A stretch of 24,520 nt of DNA from CAYUIS01 sp964444825 (GCA_964444825.1 CAYUIS010000073.1:1-24520), one strand, 5' to 3'; positions 6,930-15,369 are shown, numbered from the stretch's first letter. Notes: a model not told the origin generated them from the sequence alone. Program-made: numbers and translations.

Positions 6930-9209
6930 ATGTTTGATTACAAGGTTTCTCCAGCTCTCCTGTTCCTGCTCCTGCTGTTTCTATTGCTGGGGGTGGTCTA
7001 TAGCACAACCACCCCCTTGTTCGAAGCGCCCGACGAGGTTTGGCATTATGCGTACGTGCGCTATCTGGTCGATAAGCACACCCTGCCCGGCCTGACTGAT
7101 ACCGAGAGCGGTGCATACCAGGAGATCGCCCAGCCGCCGTTGTACTATGTCGTTGCAGCGTTGACCAGTGGCTTTGTGAAGGACGATGATCTATCCCAGT
7201 TGATGTGGCACAACCCTGGTTTTGGATACCAGGCTGGGGTGACGGTGAACGACAACAAGAACATGCTCGTTCACACCGAGCGCGAGGCATTTCCCTGGCG
7301 GGGAGCCGTCCTGGCGATTCATATGGCGCGGCTCGTCTCGCTGGCGTTCGGCCTGTTGACCGTCGTATCAGCCTGGGGCCTGGGGCGCGAGGCCTTTCCT
7401 GAGCACCCGTTGTGGGCACTGAGCATAGCGGCTGTGGTCGCCCTCACCCCGCAGTTCCTGTTTATGAGCAGCGTCGTAAGCAATGACAGCGCGGCAGCAG
7501 CGTGCTCGACCGGAGCGCTCTGGGCCATCGCTCGTACGGCCAACCGGGGACCAACGCGCTCACGCAGTGTGATTATCGGCCTGTTGGTCGGACTGGCGGC
7601 TTTGGCCAAGACCAGTTGTCTGCTTCTGGGGCCGATTGCCGTCATGGGCCTGGCGTTCGCCTGCCGATCCCGATCCAGGAAAATGCACTGTGTCGTGGGA
7701 CACCTGTCTTTGGTCGCCGTGATAGCCTCAACCATCGGCGGGTGGTGGTACCTCCGCAACGCTATCGTGTACCAGGACCCCCTCGCTACCCAAGTGCATA
7801 TGAACACGCCGTGGGGACGTTCCGCGCCAGCCACCATTGGGACACTCCTGGCCGAACTGCCTATGGTCTATCGCTCATTCTGGGGTGCATTTGGATGGGG
7901 GCACGTGCAATACCCAGCTTGGGTATACCTGGCGATAGGTGCAGCTCTGATTGCTAGCTTGGTCGGATGGGTTGGGGCTATTGGCAAAGGGCGGCGTGAT
8001 ACCCCCCCCACCCTTTCGGCTGCTCGACGGGTCGTACTTTTGGCCCTGACGTGGTGGGGTGTCGAGTTCATCGCCCTGCTGCAATGGATGCGACGTGTGC
8101 AAGCTCCCCACGGCCGACTGCTCTTTCCAGCCATCGGGGCTTGGGCGCTGCTCCTGGTCGGTGGATGGTCATCGCTGCCCCAACTTTTCGTATTTCGGGG
8201 TTCGCACGTCACCCTTCAGACCCGGCGTCTCACGGCCATCTTCCTGGCTGGCCTGGGCGTCCTCAGTCTCCTCACCCCCTGGCTGGTGATCGGCCCTGCT
8301 TTTGCCCCGCCCCGCCTAATGTCCCCAGATGACGCTGCCGGCACAGTCGAAGGCGCACAACTGACCTACGGTGACCGCGCACGCCTGCTGGGTGTGGCCC
8401 TAGATCGAGCGTCCGCTGCCCCTGGCGGCACGTTGGCAGTACGCGCTTGCTGGGAGGCGCTGGTACCGATGACTTCTGATTACACCGTCTTCGTCCACTT
8501 GGTCGGGGGCGAAAATGAACGAATCGCCGAGCGGTACACCTACCCTGGGCTAGGGCGTTTCCCTACGTCTCTCTGGAAGGCTGGACAGGCATTCTGCGAC
8601 GTGTATCAGGTCCATGTCGAGAACTGGGCTCCTGTGCCTGAGCTATACGACGTGGTGATCGGGCTGTACGAAGAATCTACCGGGGAACGTCTGGTTGCCC
8701 GCGATCCTGCTGGAACTGAGGTAGGGCTTTCTGCCCTGGCCCAGGTCCGGATCGCTCCGGAACATCCTCTGACGGAGATACCTGATCGCTCGCTTGATTA
8801 CCGGGTAGGCGACCAGATCACACTGGCTGGATACCAACTGTCAGGGCCACTTCGAAGCGGCGAACCACTCACCGTGACACTCATCTGGCGCGCCGACGGA
8901 ACACCCCAGGGAGACCTAGTGGTTTTTGTGCATCTTTTGAACGAGCAGCCCTCCTCTGAAGGGCGCTCACCAGAGCTGCTGGCTCAACACGATGGACCGC
9001 CCCGCTATGGCCGTTACCCCACCTGGGCCTGGCAGAGTGGCGACGTGATTCCCGATGAGCACACGTTGAAAGTACCGGAGCTTCCCGCTGGACGACCCGT
9101 GCTAGTGGCGGGGATGTATCGGGCCGACACATTGCAGCGTCTCCCGATTGTAGGTCCAGATGGCCCAATGCCCAACGACCTCATTCCGCTTCCCCTGGGA
9201 TCTCTTTGA
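6930..9209 (+). CDS. GT39-like (GT-C fold) membrane glycosyltransferase with two C-terminal beta modules
   Basis: A protein of 759 residues. The ATG at 6930 has GGG immediately before it but no well-spaced ribosome site; it is chosen because the first TM helix starts at about residue 8. The first loop reads 'TPLFEAPDEVWHYAYVRYL', with the acidic pair expected in GT-C enzymes, and is followed by 'QEIAQPPLYYVVAAL'. About ten TM helices continue to around base 8310. Two beta modules follow: about 8365-8700 ('YTVFVHLVGGEN', 'RFPTSLWKAGQAFCDVY', 'IGLYEESTGERLV') and 8800-9145 ('LVVFVHLLNEQ', 'AQHDGPPRYGRYPTWAW', 'AGMYRADTLQRLP'). The architecture matches the 3333-5720 gene, so the two are paralogues. 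They likely transfer sugars from polyprenyl-phosphate donors outside the membrane, substrate unknown. It converges on the universal stress protein gene. Confidence 0.82.
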   Translation: MFDYKVSPALLFLLLLFLLLGVVYSTTTPLFEAPDEVWHYAYVRYLVDKHTLPGLTDTESGAYQEIAQPPLYYVVAALTSGFVKDDDLSQLMWHNPGFGYQAGVTVNDNKNMLVHTEREAFPWRGAVLAIHMARLVSLAFGLLTVVSAWGLGREAFPEHPLWALSIAAVVALTPQFLFMSSVVSNDSAAAACSTGALWAIARTANRGPTRSRSVIIGLLVGLAALAKTSCLLLGPIAVMGLAFACRSRSRKMHCVVGHLSLVAVIASTIGGWWYLRNAIVYQDPLATQVHMNTPWGRSAPATIGTLLAELPMVYRSFWGAFGWGHVQYPAWVYLAIGAALIASLVGWVGAIGKGRRDTPPTLSAARRVVLLALTWWGVEFIALLQWMRRVQAPHGRLLFPAIGAWALLLVGGWSSLPQLFVFRGSHVTLQTRRLTAIFLAGLGVLSLLTPWLVIGPAFAPPRLMSPDDAAGTVEGAQLTYGDRARLLGVALDRASAAPGGTLAVRACWEALVPMTSDYTVFVHLVGGENERIAERYTYPGLGRFPTSLWKAGQAFCDVYQVHVENWAPVPELYDVVIGLYEESTGERLVARDPAGTEVGLSALAQVRIAPEHPLTEIPDRSLDYRVGDQITLAGYQLSGPLRSGEPLTVTLIWRADGTPQGDLVVFVHLLNEQPSSEGRSPELLAQHDGPPRYGRYPTWAWQSGDVIPDEHTLKVPELPAGRPVLVAGMYRADTLQRLPIVGPDGPMPNDLIPLPLGSL

Positions 9210-9274
9210 GTTTGCCTAGTGGGAGAACAAGGGGAACATTTCAGGATTGAAGACAGTATGATCTGCCCGTCCAC

Positions 9275-10105
9275 TCACTGACCCTCGTGGTGCCGCACCA
9301 CAAGTACAGGCCGTCCAGCGTGTTCGACGACCAGATCGGTGATACTACTGACAAAGTAACGACGTAGACTCTGAGCCGCGTAAGTCGAGCCGAGGGCTAC
9401 CATGTCGTACTCCCCCTCGCGGATCTCGGACATAATCTGATCAGCAACGGGTCCGTGACGGAGCTTGATCGCCGTTTCAATACCCAGGTCGCGCAGCGTG
9501 TCGCGGCCGATTCTCAAGTTGCGACCCTGAGGCGTATCAGTCTGGAGGAGAGCCCCCCATGCATCTTCAATCTCACGAAGGATGGGATAGCTAAGCAATG
9601 GCTGGGGAATGACGTATAACAGGGTCACCTCGGCCTCAGTCGACCGGGCAATCTGGCCTACGAGTCGGATTGTCTCCTCCGGGTACCACAGGTCACCGCT
9701 GCACAGGAGAATACGGCGCAACGCCAGTCGGTCGGCCGGAACGACGAGTACAGGTGTGGTCACGTCGCGCAGAACGCGCCGGGTGGATGGACCACGCAAC
9801 CAGCGCCGCATCCAGCCCCGTTCCAGCAAACCAACGATGATCAAATCATAGTCCCCTCGGTTCGCCTGAGCCACGATGGCGCGACGTGGGGGCTCCTGCC
9901 GGATAGAGGCATCACATCTTAGCCCGGCATTGCTCAGATCGGCACACACTTCAGCCAGAGATGGCAACAGAACTGGTTTCTGAGCGGGCTGGGCAGATGC
10001 TGCCAGGACGGTTACCTGAGCCTTCAATCGCGTCGCCAGCCGACAACCGAAGGCCATGGTTGGATTGCTGCGAGAGGTGCCGTCAGTACAGAGTAGCAGG
10101 TGCAC
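9275..10105 (-). CDS. Universal stress protein, two UspA domains
   Basis: About 276 residues. I choose GTG at 10105 (MHLLLCTDGT): it has AGAGG six bases upstream, whereas the TTG at 10111 has that site abutting it. Domain 1 spans ~1-148 and domain 2 ~150-276. Each shows the Usp pattern of an opening strand, an acidic 'DYDLIIVG' or 'EYDMVALGS' strand and a closing 'PVLVV'. The ATP-loop glycines are only partly kept (domain 1 'GLLERG...LRGPST'; domain 2 'GSTYAAQ' lacks the later G), so nucleotide binding is uncertain. The start lies 10 bases after the stop of the ChrA-type gene, so it is almost certainly the last gene of the pst-like operon. UspA proteins act in the cytoplasm in stress survival or as regulators of partner transporters. 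Confidence 0.85.
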   Translation of the reverse strand: MHLLLCTDGTSRSNPTMAFGCRLATRLKAQVTVLAASAQPAQKPVLLPSLAEVCADLSNAGLRCDASIRQEPPRRAIVAQANRGDYDLIIVGLLERGWMRRWLRGPSTRRVLRDVTTPVLVVPADRLALRRILLCSGDLWYPEETIRLVGQIARSTEAEVTLLYVIPQPLLSYPILREIEDAWGALLQTDTPQGRNLRIGRDTLRDLGIETAIKLRHGPVADQIMSEIREGEYDMVALGSTYAAQSLRRYFVSSITDLVVEHAGRPVLVVRHHEGQ

Positions 10106-10114
10106 GGCCAACCT

Positions 10115-10633
10115 CTAGCGGAACAGAATAATGCCGACGAATCCGGCTGCCAACAGAACGATGGCTGGCGGAATTCTCAGGACGGAGATGGCCAACAGAC
10201 TAGTCACACACAGCAACAGCGGTGGCCACTCACGCCAGCCGCCAATGCCGACGACGTTGTAGGCTGCAACAAGCAGCAAGGCGGCCAGCGCAGGAGCCAA
10301 TCCTTTGACGAACCCGCCGATCCAGGCTTCGCCGCGTAAGCGGGTCAGCACAGCAGCAACGGATAACATGATGACCGTTGGCGGTAAGATCGCCCCCAGG
10401 CAGGCAATCAGCGCGCCAGGGACCCCTCCCACCCGATAGCCGACGAACGTAGCTAATTGGAGAGCATCCGAACCCGGCAGCACACTGGAATAGCCGACTG
10501 CCTCGACAAATTCCTCCCGACTCATCAACTTGCCCACCACTTCGGAGTACAGCAATCCTACTGAGGCTGATCCTGAAGTCGTCAGCAGGTTAACCTTCAG
10601 AAATGTGAGGAAAAGAGACCACCATTTGTCCAT
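10115..10633 (-). CDS. chrA: Single-domain chromate transporter (CHR family, ChrA-type)
   Basis: A protein of 172 residues with about five to six hydrophobic segments. The match to the CHR family rests on the early 'FLKVNLLTTSGSASVGLLYSEVV', on 'YSSVLPGSDALQLATFVGYRV', and on 'GGVPGALIACLGAILPPTVIM', corresponding to the family's G-P-x-x-Q...GY and GALxAxLGxILP patterns. CHR proteins export or take up oxyanions such as chromate, usually with sulfate-like ligands. Short-chain members normally occur as adjacent N and C halves; here only one half is visible, so it may act as a homodimer or have a different substrate. The ATG at 10633 has GGGAGG at a 4-nt distance. The stop lies ten bases before the Usp start. 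It follows pstB after 106 nt, on the same strand. Confidence 0.8.
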   Translation of the reverse strand: MDKWWSLFLTFLKVNLLTTSGSASVGLLYSEVVGKLMSREEFVEAVGYSSVLPGSDALQLATFVGYRVGGVPGALIACLGAILPPTVIMLSVAAVLTRLRGEAWIGGFVKGLAPALAALLLVAAYNVVGIGGWREWPPLLLCVTSLLAISVLRIPPAIVLLAAGFVGIILFR

Positions 10634-10739
10634 ACTGCCTCCCGCCTAAGAATCTACTCGTAGAATCTGTCCCAGCCCACATTCTTGAGGGGGGTCGCTT
10701 GTCCAATCCCTGGCCCAATGAGCACTCCCCAGATAAGCC

Positions 10740-11498
10740 TTAGTAGAACTCTCCTTCCAGGTAGGCGCGTGTCTTCGCCTCCACAGGATTGTGGAAGACA
10801 CGATTGGCCGGCCCGCACTCGACAAGTTCTCCCAGATACATAAAGATGACATAGTCTGCCAGCCTTCGAGCTTGCCGCAGGACATGGGTTACTAGTACAA
10901 TGGTATAATCCTGCTTGAGTTCCAACAATCGCGCCTCAATGCGCTGGGCTGAGACGGGGTCCAGTGCCGAGGTCGCCTCATCACACAGCAACACCTCCGG
11001 TTCAACAGCTAGTCCACGCGCCAGACATAGCCGCTGCTGTTGGCCGACGGACAGAGCTGATGCTGGAGCGCGCAGGCGGTCTTTGACCTCATCCCACAGG
11101 CCAGCGGCTTGCAGTTGCCGTCTTACTATACCATCCAAGGCCTCGCGCTTCTGCTCCCCGTGTAAGCGTGGACCATAGGCAACGTTGTCGTAGATAGACA
11201 TGGGTAGAGGGAAGGGGCGCTGTGCCAGTAACCCAATGCGCCTGCGGATCTCGGTCACATCCATACGGGGATCGTAGATGTTCTGACCCTCGAAGACAAC
11301 CTCGCCCCACACACGCACGCCCTGGATCAGCTCAATCAACCGGCTCATAGAACGTAGCAACGTCGTTTTGCCGCAACCCGACGGCCCGATGATGGCCGTG
11401 ATCTGCCGGGCGGGGATGTCCACGCTGACATCCTGGACTGCCCGGTGGTCGCTATAGGCCACACTCAATCCCCGGATCTGAATCACTGGTTCAGTCAT
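10740..11498 (-). CDS. pstB: Pst-type ABC transporter ATP-binding protein
   Basis: A protein of 252 residues, normal PstB length. Walker A GPSGCGKT is at 38-45, the Q-loop glutamine at 93, the signature LSVGQQQR at 149-156, Walker B VLLCDE at 169-174 and the switch histidine at 205. The residue after the catalytic glutamate is alanine ('DEATSALDP') where most PstB proteins have proline. It energises import of phosphate or another oxyanion through PstC/PstA at the inner face of the membrane. The start lies 10 nt after pstA's stop, so the two are cotranscribed. I see no phoU gene next to it, which is unusual for a phosphate-regulated pst operon. Confidence 0.92.
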   Translation of the reverse strand: MTEPVIQIRGLSVAYSDHRAVQDVSVDIPARQITAIIGPSGCGKTTLLRSMSRLIELIQGVRVWGEVVFEGQNIYDPRMDVTEIRRRIGLLAQRPFPLPMSIYDNVAYGPRLHGEQKREALDGIVRRQLQAAGLWDEVKDRLRAPASALSVGQQQRLCLARGLAVEPEVLLCDEATSALDPVSAQRIEARLLELKQDYTIVLVTHVLRQARRLADYVIFMYLGELVECGPANRVFHNPVEAKTRAYLEGEFY

Positions 11499-11508
11499 CT
11501 ACACGCCT

Positions 11509-12354
11509 TCAGCGGATCACATGTCGGGACAACCGGCGGGTCAGCAAGCGCGTCCCCAGACTGATGACAAGGATAATGACAGTCAGCACCAGTGCAGAGG
11601 CATAGGCGCGGTGTTGTACCTCAGGGAAAGGGGTGCCGAGTTGAAAGAAAACGGCCAGCGGAAGCGAGGCGACAGGTCGCAAGAGAGATGTGGGCAACCG
11701 GTCGGTGTAACCAGCGGTGAAGAGCACCGAGGCTGCGTCGCCAATACCTCGTCCAAAGGCAAGCAGGATCGCCGTCACCAGCCCTGGCACAGTCTGCCGC
11801 ACCACAACACGTAGTGCCGTCTCCAGTCGCGTTGACCCCAACGCATAGGAGGCCTCCTTTAGTTCGAAAGGCACCATGGAAATCACCTCGTCCATCGACC
11901 GCACCATAATGGGGAGCTCTAGTAACGCCAGAGTGATGATCCCGCCCAATAACGACGCCCGTAGCTTGAGTAGCAGCAGCACGGTGAAACCGAACGCCCC
12001 GTACACGATGGACGGCGTACCCCACAATACGTCCAAAGATAACCGGATCAGGTAGACGAACCGGGCATTCCGGGCAAAAAGCTGGAGGTAAAGCACCACT
12101 GCTAGGCCAAGAAGAAAATCCAAGAGTGTTGCTCCACCGGCCAGCGCCAGCGAGCCAGTAATAGCGTTGAGAATACCTCCCTCCTTGCCAAGATAATATC
12201 CACCCTGGGGCGTCTGAGTCAGCATTGCCAGATCGAGTGCCGGCAGCCCTTTCACGACCACCGTTGCCAGGATGAGGACCAGGCTTCCGACAACAACAAC
12301 TGTCGAAGCGACCATCAATGCCTGGAAAACACGCTCTTCGACATGCTTACCCAT
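11509..12354 (-). CDS. pstA: Pst-type ABC transporter permease PstA
   Basis: About 281 residues with six predicted TM helices, the BPD_transp_1 fold. The cytoplasmic EAA loop reads 'LKEASYALGSTRLETALRVV', followed by 'PGLVTAILLAFGRGIGDAAS'; most PstA proteins have GET where this one has GDA. The start is ATG 12354, which overlaps the pstC stop as TGATG; a GTG at 12357 would add one residue. It pairs with PstC to form the channel of the importer. The overlap implies translational coupling with pstC and pstB. Confidence 0.9.
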   Translation of the reverse strand: MGKHVEERVFQALMVASTVVVVGSLVLILATVVVKGLPALDLAMLTQTPQGGYYLGKEGGILNAITGSLALAGGATLLDFLLGLAVVLYLQLFARNARFVYLIRLSLDVLWGTPSIVYGAFGFTVLLLLKLRASLLGGIITLALLELPIMVRSMDEVISMVPFELKEASYALGSTRLETALRVVVRQTVPGLVTAILLAFGRGIGDAASVLFTAGYTDRLPTSLLRPVASLPLAVFFQLGTPFPEVQHRAYASALVLTVIILVISLGTRLLTRRLSRHVIR

Positions 12355-13286
12355 CACCTCGCCCTCCTGACTGCTTGTAACAACACAACCCGTGCTGCGA
12401 GGGTAAAGGCCAGCACAACCAACAAAAGCACCAGCGCTACCATCATCAATGCTGCGTCGTATAAAGGAATGGACATCATCTCGCCATAGTTGTTGGCGAT
12501 GAGGGCAGGCAAGGGATAGGCGGCATCAAAAAGGGAGTGAGGTATCTGTGGAACATTGCCCACGACCATCATCACAGCCATTGTCTCACCAAAAGCGCGG
12601 GAGAAACCCAGCACGACAGCAGCAACAACTCCTGGTAGGGAGCGACGCAGGACGACGCCTTTGATCATTTGCCAGCGGGTGGCTCCCAAGGCCAGAGCTG
12701 CCTCCCTTAGCCCATCTGGTACAGCGCGGATAACTTCCTCGGTCACGGAAATAATGACCGGGAAGACCATCACTGCCAGAACCACACCACCGGCCAGGAC
12801 ACTGTACCCAGTGGGGTTTTCGGTGGTCAGTAAGGGAACAGAACCTAGACGGTTCGTGATCCACGGCACGACGATGTCACGGATAACGGGCACCACCATC
12901 AGCATTCCCCATAGTCCATAGACCACCGACGGAATTCCCGCTAGCAAGTCTATCAGCGGCTTGACTATGTTGCGCAGGCGGTCTGGCGCGTACTCGGCCA
13001 AGTAGATGGCGCATAGCAGACAGGTCGGCGTGGCTAGTGCCATAGCCAACACGGTGACCCAGAGGGTGCCGACAATGAACGGCCAGATGCCAAACTCACC
13101 ACGTAGTGGATGCCAGTCTGATGAAATCAGCAATTCGCCCACCGGCTTGATGTCGAAAAGCGGCCGGGTGCGGGCCAACAGCCCTAGTGCGATTAGCAGG
13201 GCCAATGCGGCGGTGAAGACGGTCAGTCCTCCCATCAACACCCCGGCGAGTCTGTCCTTGAGCTGCCGGAAACGCGCTCTTTGCAA
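12354..13286 (-). CDS. pstC: Pst-type ABC transporter permease PstC
   Basis: A protein of 310 residues with about six TM helices. The start is a TTG at 13286, with GGAG eight bases upstream, only six bases after the pstS stop. The EAA loop 'LREAALALGATRWQMIKGVV' and 'PGVVAAVVLGFSRAFGETMAV' are diagnostic of PstC. The periplasmic loops include 'DWHPLRGEFGIWPFIVGTLWV', as in the family. It forms the transmembrane heterodimer with PstA. Its stop overlaps the pstA start. Confidence 0.92.
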   Translation of the reverse strand: MQRARFRQLKDRLAGVLMGGLTVFTAALALLIALGLLARTRPLFDIKPVGELLISSDWHPLRGEFGIWPFIVGTLWVTVLAMALATPTCLLCAIYLAEYAPDRLRNIVKPLIDLLAGIPSVVYGLWGMLMVVPVIRDIVVPWITNRLGSVPLLTTENPTGYSVLAGGVVLAVMVFPVIISVTEEVIRAVPDGLREAALALGATRWQMIKGVVLRRSLPGVVAAVVLGFSRAFGETMAVMMVVGNVPQIPHSLFDAAYPLPALIANNYGEMMSIPLYDAALMMVALVLLLVVLAFTLAARVVLLQAVRRAR

Positions 13287-13291
13287 CCCAC

Positions 13292-14260
13292 CTACTCCAG
13301 CTTTGCCAGTTGTGCCTGCAACTGTGCCTGGGTGAGACGAATGTAGCCCGTTTCCTCAGCAAAGACCTGGCCATCTGTCACGATCCAGCGGATAAAGGCC
13401 AACGTCAGTCCACTCGGTTGGCCCTTGGTGACCAAGTTGAGGGCGCGAGCCGGGGGCGAGGGATACCGGCCATCAGCGATAGCCGTCGTCAGGTCAGATT
13501 TGGTGCCATAAAAGTTCTCGCTCGCATCCATCTGACCATTCTCATCCACATCTATAGGAACGATCTCAAGCCCAGCCACTGCTCGGCCAGTATCGGCATC
13601 ATAAGCGAAATTCAGGTTGTTGTAGCCGATCCCTTGCGGGTCTTGGGAGACCGTGGATGCCAGCCCGGGGTCGCCATAAACTGCTGTGCCCTGCAAATCC
13701 TCCTGCCTGTAATCGCCCAGGTAGGCAGCCCAGGTCTCAGCCGCACCACACGCGTCCGAGCGAGTATAGACGTGTATCAGGTCGCTCACACCAGGATCGC
13801 CAATGGCCTCGCCCCAGGTCGTGATCTGACCTGTCCAGATGGCCTCGAAAATTGGCCGCGTCATACCCTGAGCCTGGATCCGGGCCAAGTGCGGGTTTCC
13901 GGCATTTATGACCGGCACAACAGCATCCTCAGTCACCGCTACCCAGAAGGCACCTTGATCTATCTCCTCCTGATAGATGCTGCGAGAAACCATGCCTATG
14001 TCCACTGCGCCAGCAAGTGCATCGGCCATACCTTTGCCAGCTCCCCCGGCCGAAGTATCGAATTCGACGCCAGGGTAAAGGGAATGAAACTCCTCGCTCC
14101 AGCGGACCATCATCGGGTATAGCGCCCAGGCACCCGAGATAGTCAGCGTACCACTCAATTCACCTGTGTCCGACTTCCCAGCCGTCTGACCACACCCTGC
14201 GAGGAACAAACCAAGCACGGCGATCACGGTGATAAGCCTCAGATGCGTTTTGTGGTTCAT
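13292..14260 (-). CDS. pstS: PstS-like phosphate/oxyanion-binding lipoprotein
   Basis: A protein of 322 residues with a lipoprotein signal: basic start, hydrophobic core and lipobox LAGC with Cys23. The body has the PstS-like order of ligand loops: 'ISGAWALYPMM', 'SAGGAGKGMADAL', 'VDIGMVSRSIYQEE', 'TRSDACGAAETW' and 'PQGIGYNNLNF'. In classical phosphate PstS the first loop is of the SGSST type and the later one is RxSGT. Here they are SGAWAL and RSDACGAAE, so the protein belongs to a divergent branch and the ligand could be phosphate or another oxyanion. The start ATG 14260 has AGGAGG seven bases upstream. It is the first gene of pstSCAB-chrA-usp, and the candidate promoter lies about 120 bases upstream. 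Confidence 0.85.
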   Translation of the reverse strand: MNHKTHLRLITVIAVLGLFLAGCGQTAGKSDTGELSGTLTISGAWALYPMMVRWSEEFHSLYPGVEFDTSAGGAGKGMADALAGAVDIGMVSRSIYQEEIDQGAFWVAVTEDAVVPVINAGNPHLARIQAQGMTRPIFEAIWTGQITTWGEAIGDPGVSDLIHVYTRSDACGAAETWAAYLGDYRQEDLQGTAVYGDPGLASTVSQDPQGIGYNNLNFAYDADTGRAVAGLEIVPIDVDENGQMDASENFYGTKSDLTTAIADGRYPSPPARALNLVTKGQPSGLTLAFIRWIVTDGQVFAEETGYIRLTQAQLQAQLAKLE

Positions 14261-14384
14261 GAATTGCCTCCTGCGGCGTAGGACCTCATTTTACAGATAA
14301 GCAAGAAGCCTCCACCTAGCGACCAGTAGAGCCTGTACGTCTTGTGAAGCATTAGGAGAGGCACTTTTCCTCGGACGGATTTAC

Positions 14385-14420
14385 ACTATAACATGTAATT
14401 GGAATGGCGTCATCGAGCAA
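14385..14420 (-). promoter_or_regulatory. Candidate promoter of the pst-like operon with upstream TTGCTCG block
   Basis: On the minus strand, TTGCTCG (14420-14414) runs straight into ATGACG as -35 (14413-14408), followed by a 17-nt spacer and TATAGT (14390-14385) with an extended TG(T). The predicted start near 14378 gives a ~118-nt leader to pstS. The upstream block, the -35 and the -10 with its following GT are nearly identical to the promoter at 17486-17521. Confidence 0.55.
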
Positions 14421-14589
14421 AGTATCTATTCCGCTCCTGCAATAAGTTGTATTGATCCTACACTTACCCCAAGCATCTTGACGTATAGGTCGTTTCGCTA
14501 AATACTTACGGATCTGGATGTACCTGCTACCAACCTGCGCGATTCTGCGGCGTTGACTGCCCGATTGAGGAGGTGAAGGAGGCTATGTC

Positions 14590-14624
14590 GCTCGATTTCC
14601 TTTCTGTCCTGGATGAAGTATAAT
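14590..14624 (+). promoter_or_regulatory. Candidate promoter of the NarL-type two-component operon
   Basis: A perfect TATAAT lies at 14619-14624, placing transcription start near 14631, about 34 nt before the ATG. The -35 position (ATTTCC, 14595-14600, 18-nt spacer) is poor, which is common for activator-dependent promoters. It is overlapped by GCTCGAT (14590-14596), the same block seen at the -35 of the two minus-strand promoters. Confidence 0.45.
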
Positions 14625-14664
14625 CCCCATCGGGAAATCGCAGCAGGCCAAGGAGGAGGACGCT

Positions 14665-15330
14665 ATGGAACAGATCAGAGTCCTATTAGCCGACGACCAC
14701 GTCCTTGTTCGACAGGGCACCCGTGAGTTGTTGGAACAGGAAAAGGACATAGTGGTGGTAGCAGAGGCTGGCGATGGAGAGGAGGCTGTACGACTCGCCG
14801 ATACTCAACACCCCGATGTAGCCCTTATGGACATTTCCATGCCTAAGCTGAACGGCATCGAGGCCACTAAGCAAATCAAAGCCCGACACCCCGCTACTGC
14901 CGTACTGGTGCTCACTGCCTACGACGACGATCAATATGTCTTCGCCCTTCTGGAGGCAGGAGCCGCAGGCTATCTACTGAAAGACGTTCAAGCCAGCGAA
15001 TTGATCAAAGCCGTCCGATCTGTGCACCAGGGCGAATCGGTGCTGCATCCGGCTATCGCCCGCAAGGTCATCAACCGCTTCGCTCAGCCCGCAGACAAGC
15101 GCCCGGAGAAAGACGTCCTGGATCAACTGACCGAGCGGGAAATGGAGGTTCTGAAACTGGCTGCCAAAGGGATGACAAACCAGGAGATCGCCTGTGACCT
15201 TGTCATCAGCGTGCGCACGGTCCAGGTTCACCTGAGCAATGTCTTTGGCAAAATGGCCGTTGGCTCCCGCACGGAGGCTGTGCTTTTTGCTCTCAGGAGG
15301 GGGTGGATTGCCCTTGAGGATACCGTCTAG
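14665..15330 (+). CDS. NarL/LuxR-family response regulator
   Basis: A protein of 221 residues. The receiver domain (1-~120) has the acidic pair D10/D11, phosphoacceptor D56 in 'LMDISMP', T84 and K106, all conserved. A LuxR-type helix-turn-helix occupies ~155-212 ('LTEREMEVLKLAAKGMTNQE', 'ISVRTVQVHLSNVFGKM'). An excellent AGGAGGAGG site precedes the ATG at 14665. It is followed after 39 nt by its likely kinase, so the pair is cotranscribed. It probably binds DNA as a phosphorylated dimer. Its targets are unknown; the divergently transcribed pst-like operon is an obvious candidate by position. Confidence 0.93.
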   Translation: MEQIRVLLADDHVLVRQGTRELLEQEKDIVVVAEAGDGEEAVRLADTQHPDVALMDISMPKLNGIEATKQIKARHPATAVLVLTAYDDDQYVFALLEAGAAGYLLKDVQASELIKAVRSVHQGESVLHPAIARKVINRFAQPADKRPEKDVLDQLTEREMEVLKLAAKGMTNQEIACDLVISVRTVQVHLSNVFGKMAVGSRTEAVLFALRRGWIALEDTV

Positions 15331-15369
15331 AAACCCGTTGGTTTCACTGTCCCCAGAAAGGCAAAAGGG

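Larger units (their letters stand above)
14261..14664. other. Divergent regulatory region between pstS and the NarL-type operon
   Basis: This ~400-bp stretch has no gene. It holds a strong minus-strand promoter candidate for pstS (14385-14420) and a plus-strand TATAAT with a related upstream block for the response-regulator operon (14590-14624). A PhoB-type direct repeat was looked for by eye and not found with confidence. Confidence 0.6.

Noticed and set aside
6604..7419. Minus-strand frame of 271 codons across the 6882/6930 gene junction.
   Set aside because: Arg/Pro/Ser-rich low-complexity translation without domains, opposite two well-supported genes.
13310..14122. Plus-strand open frame of 270 codons opposite pstS.
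   Set aside because: No motif, signal or ribosome site; the minus-strand frame is an obvious PstS-like lipoprotein.
14261..14384. PhoB-type box upstream of pstS.
   Set aside because: Only loose fragments such as CTGTAAAAT were seen; no pair of 11-nt direct repeats with the expected core.
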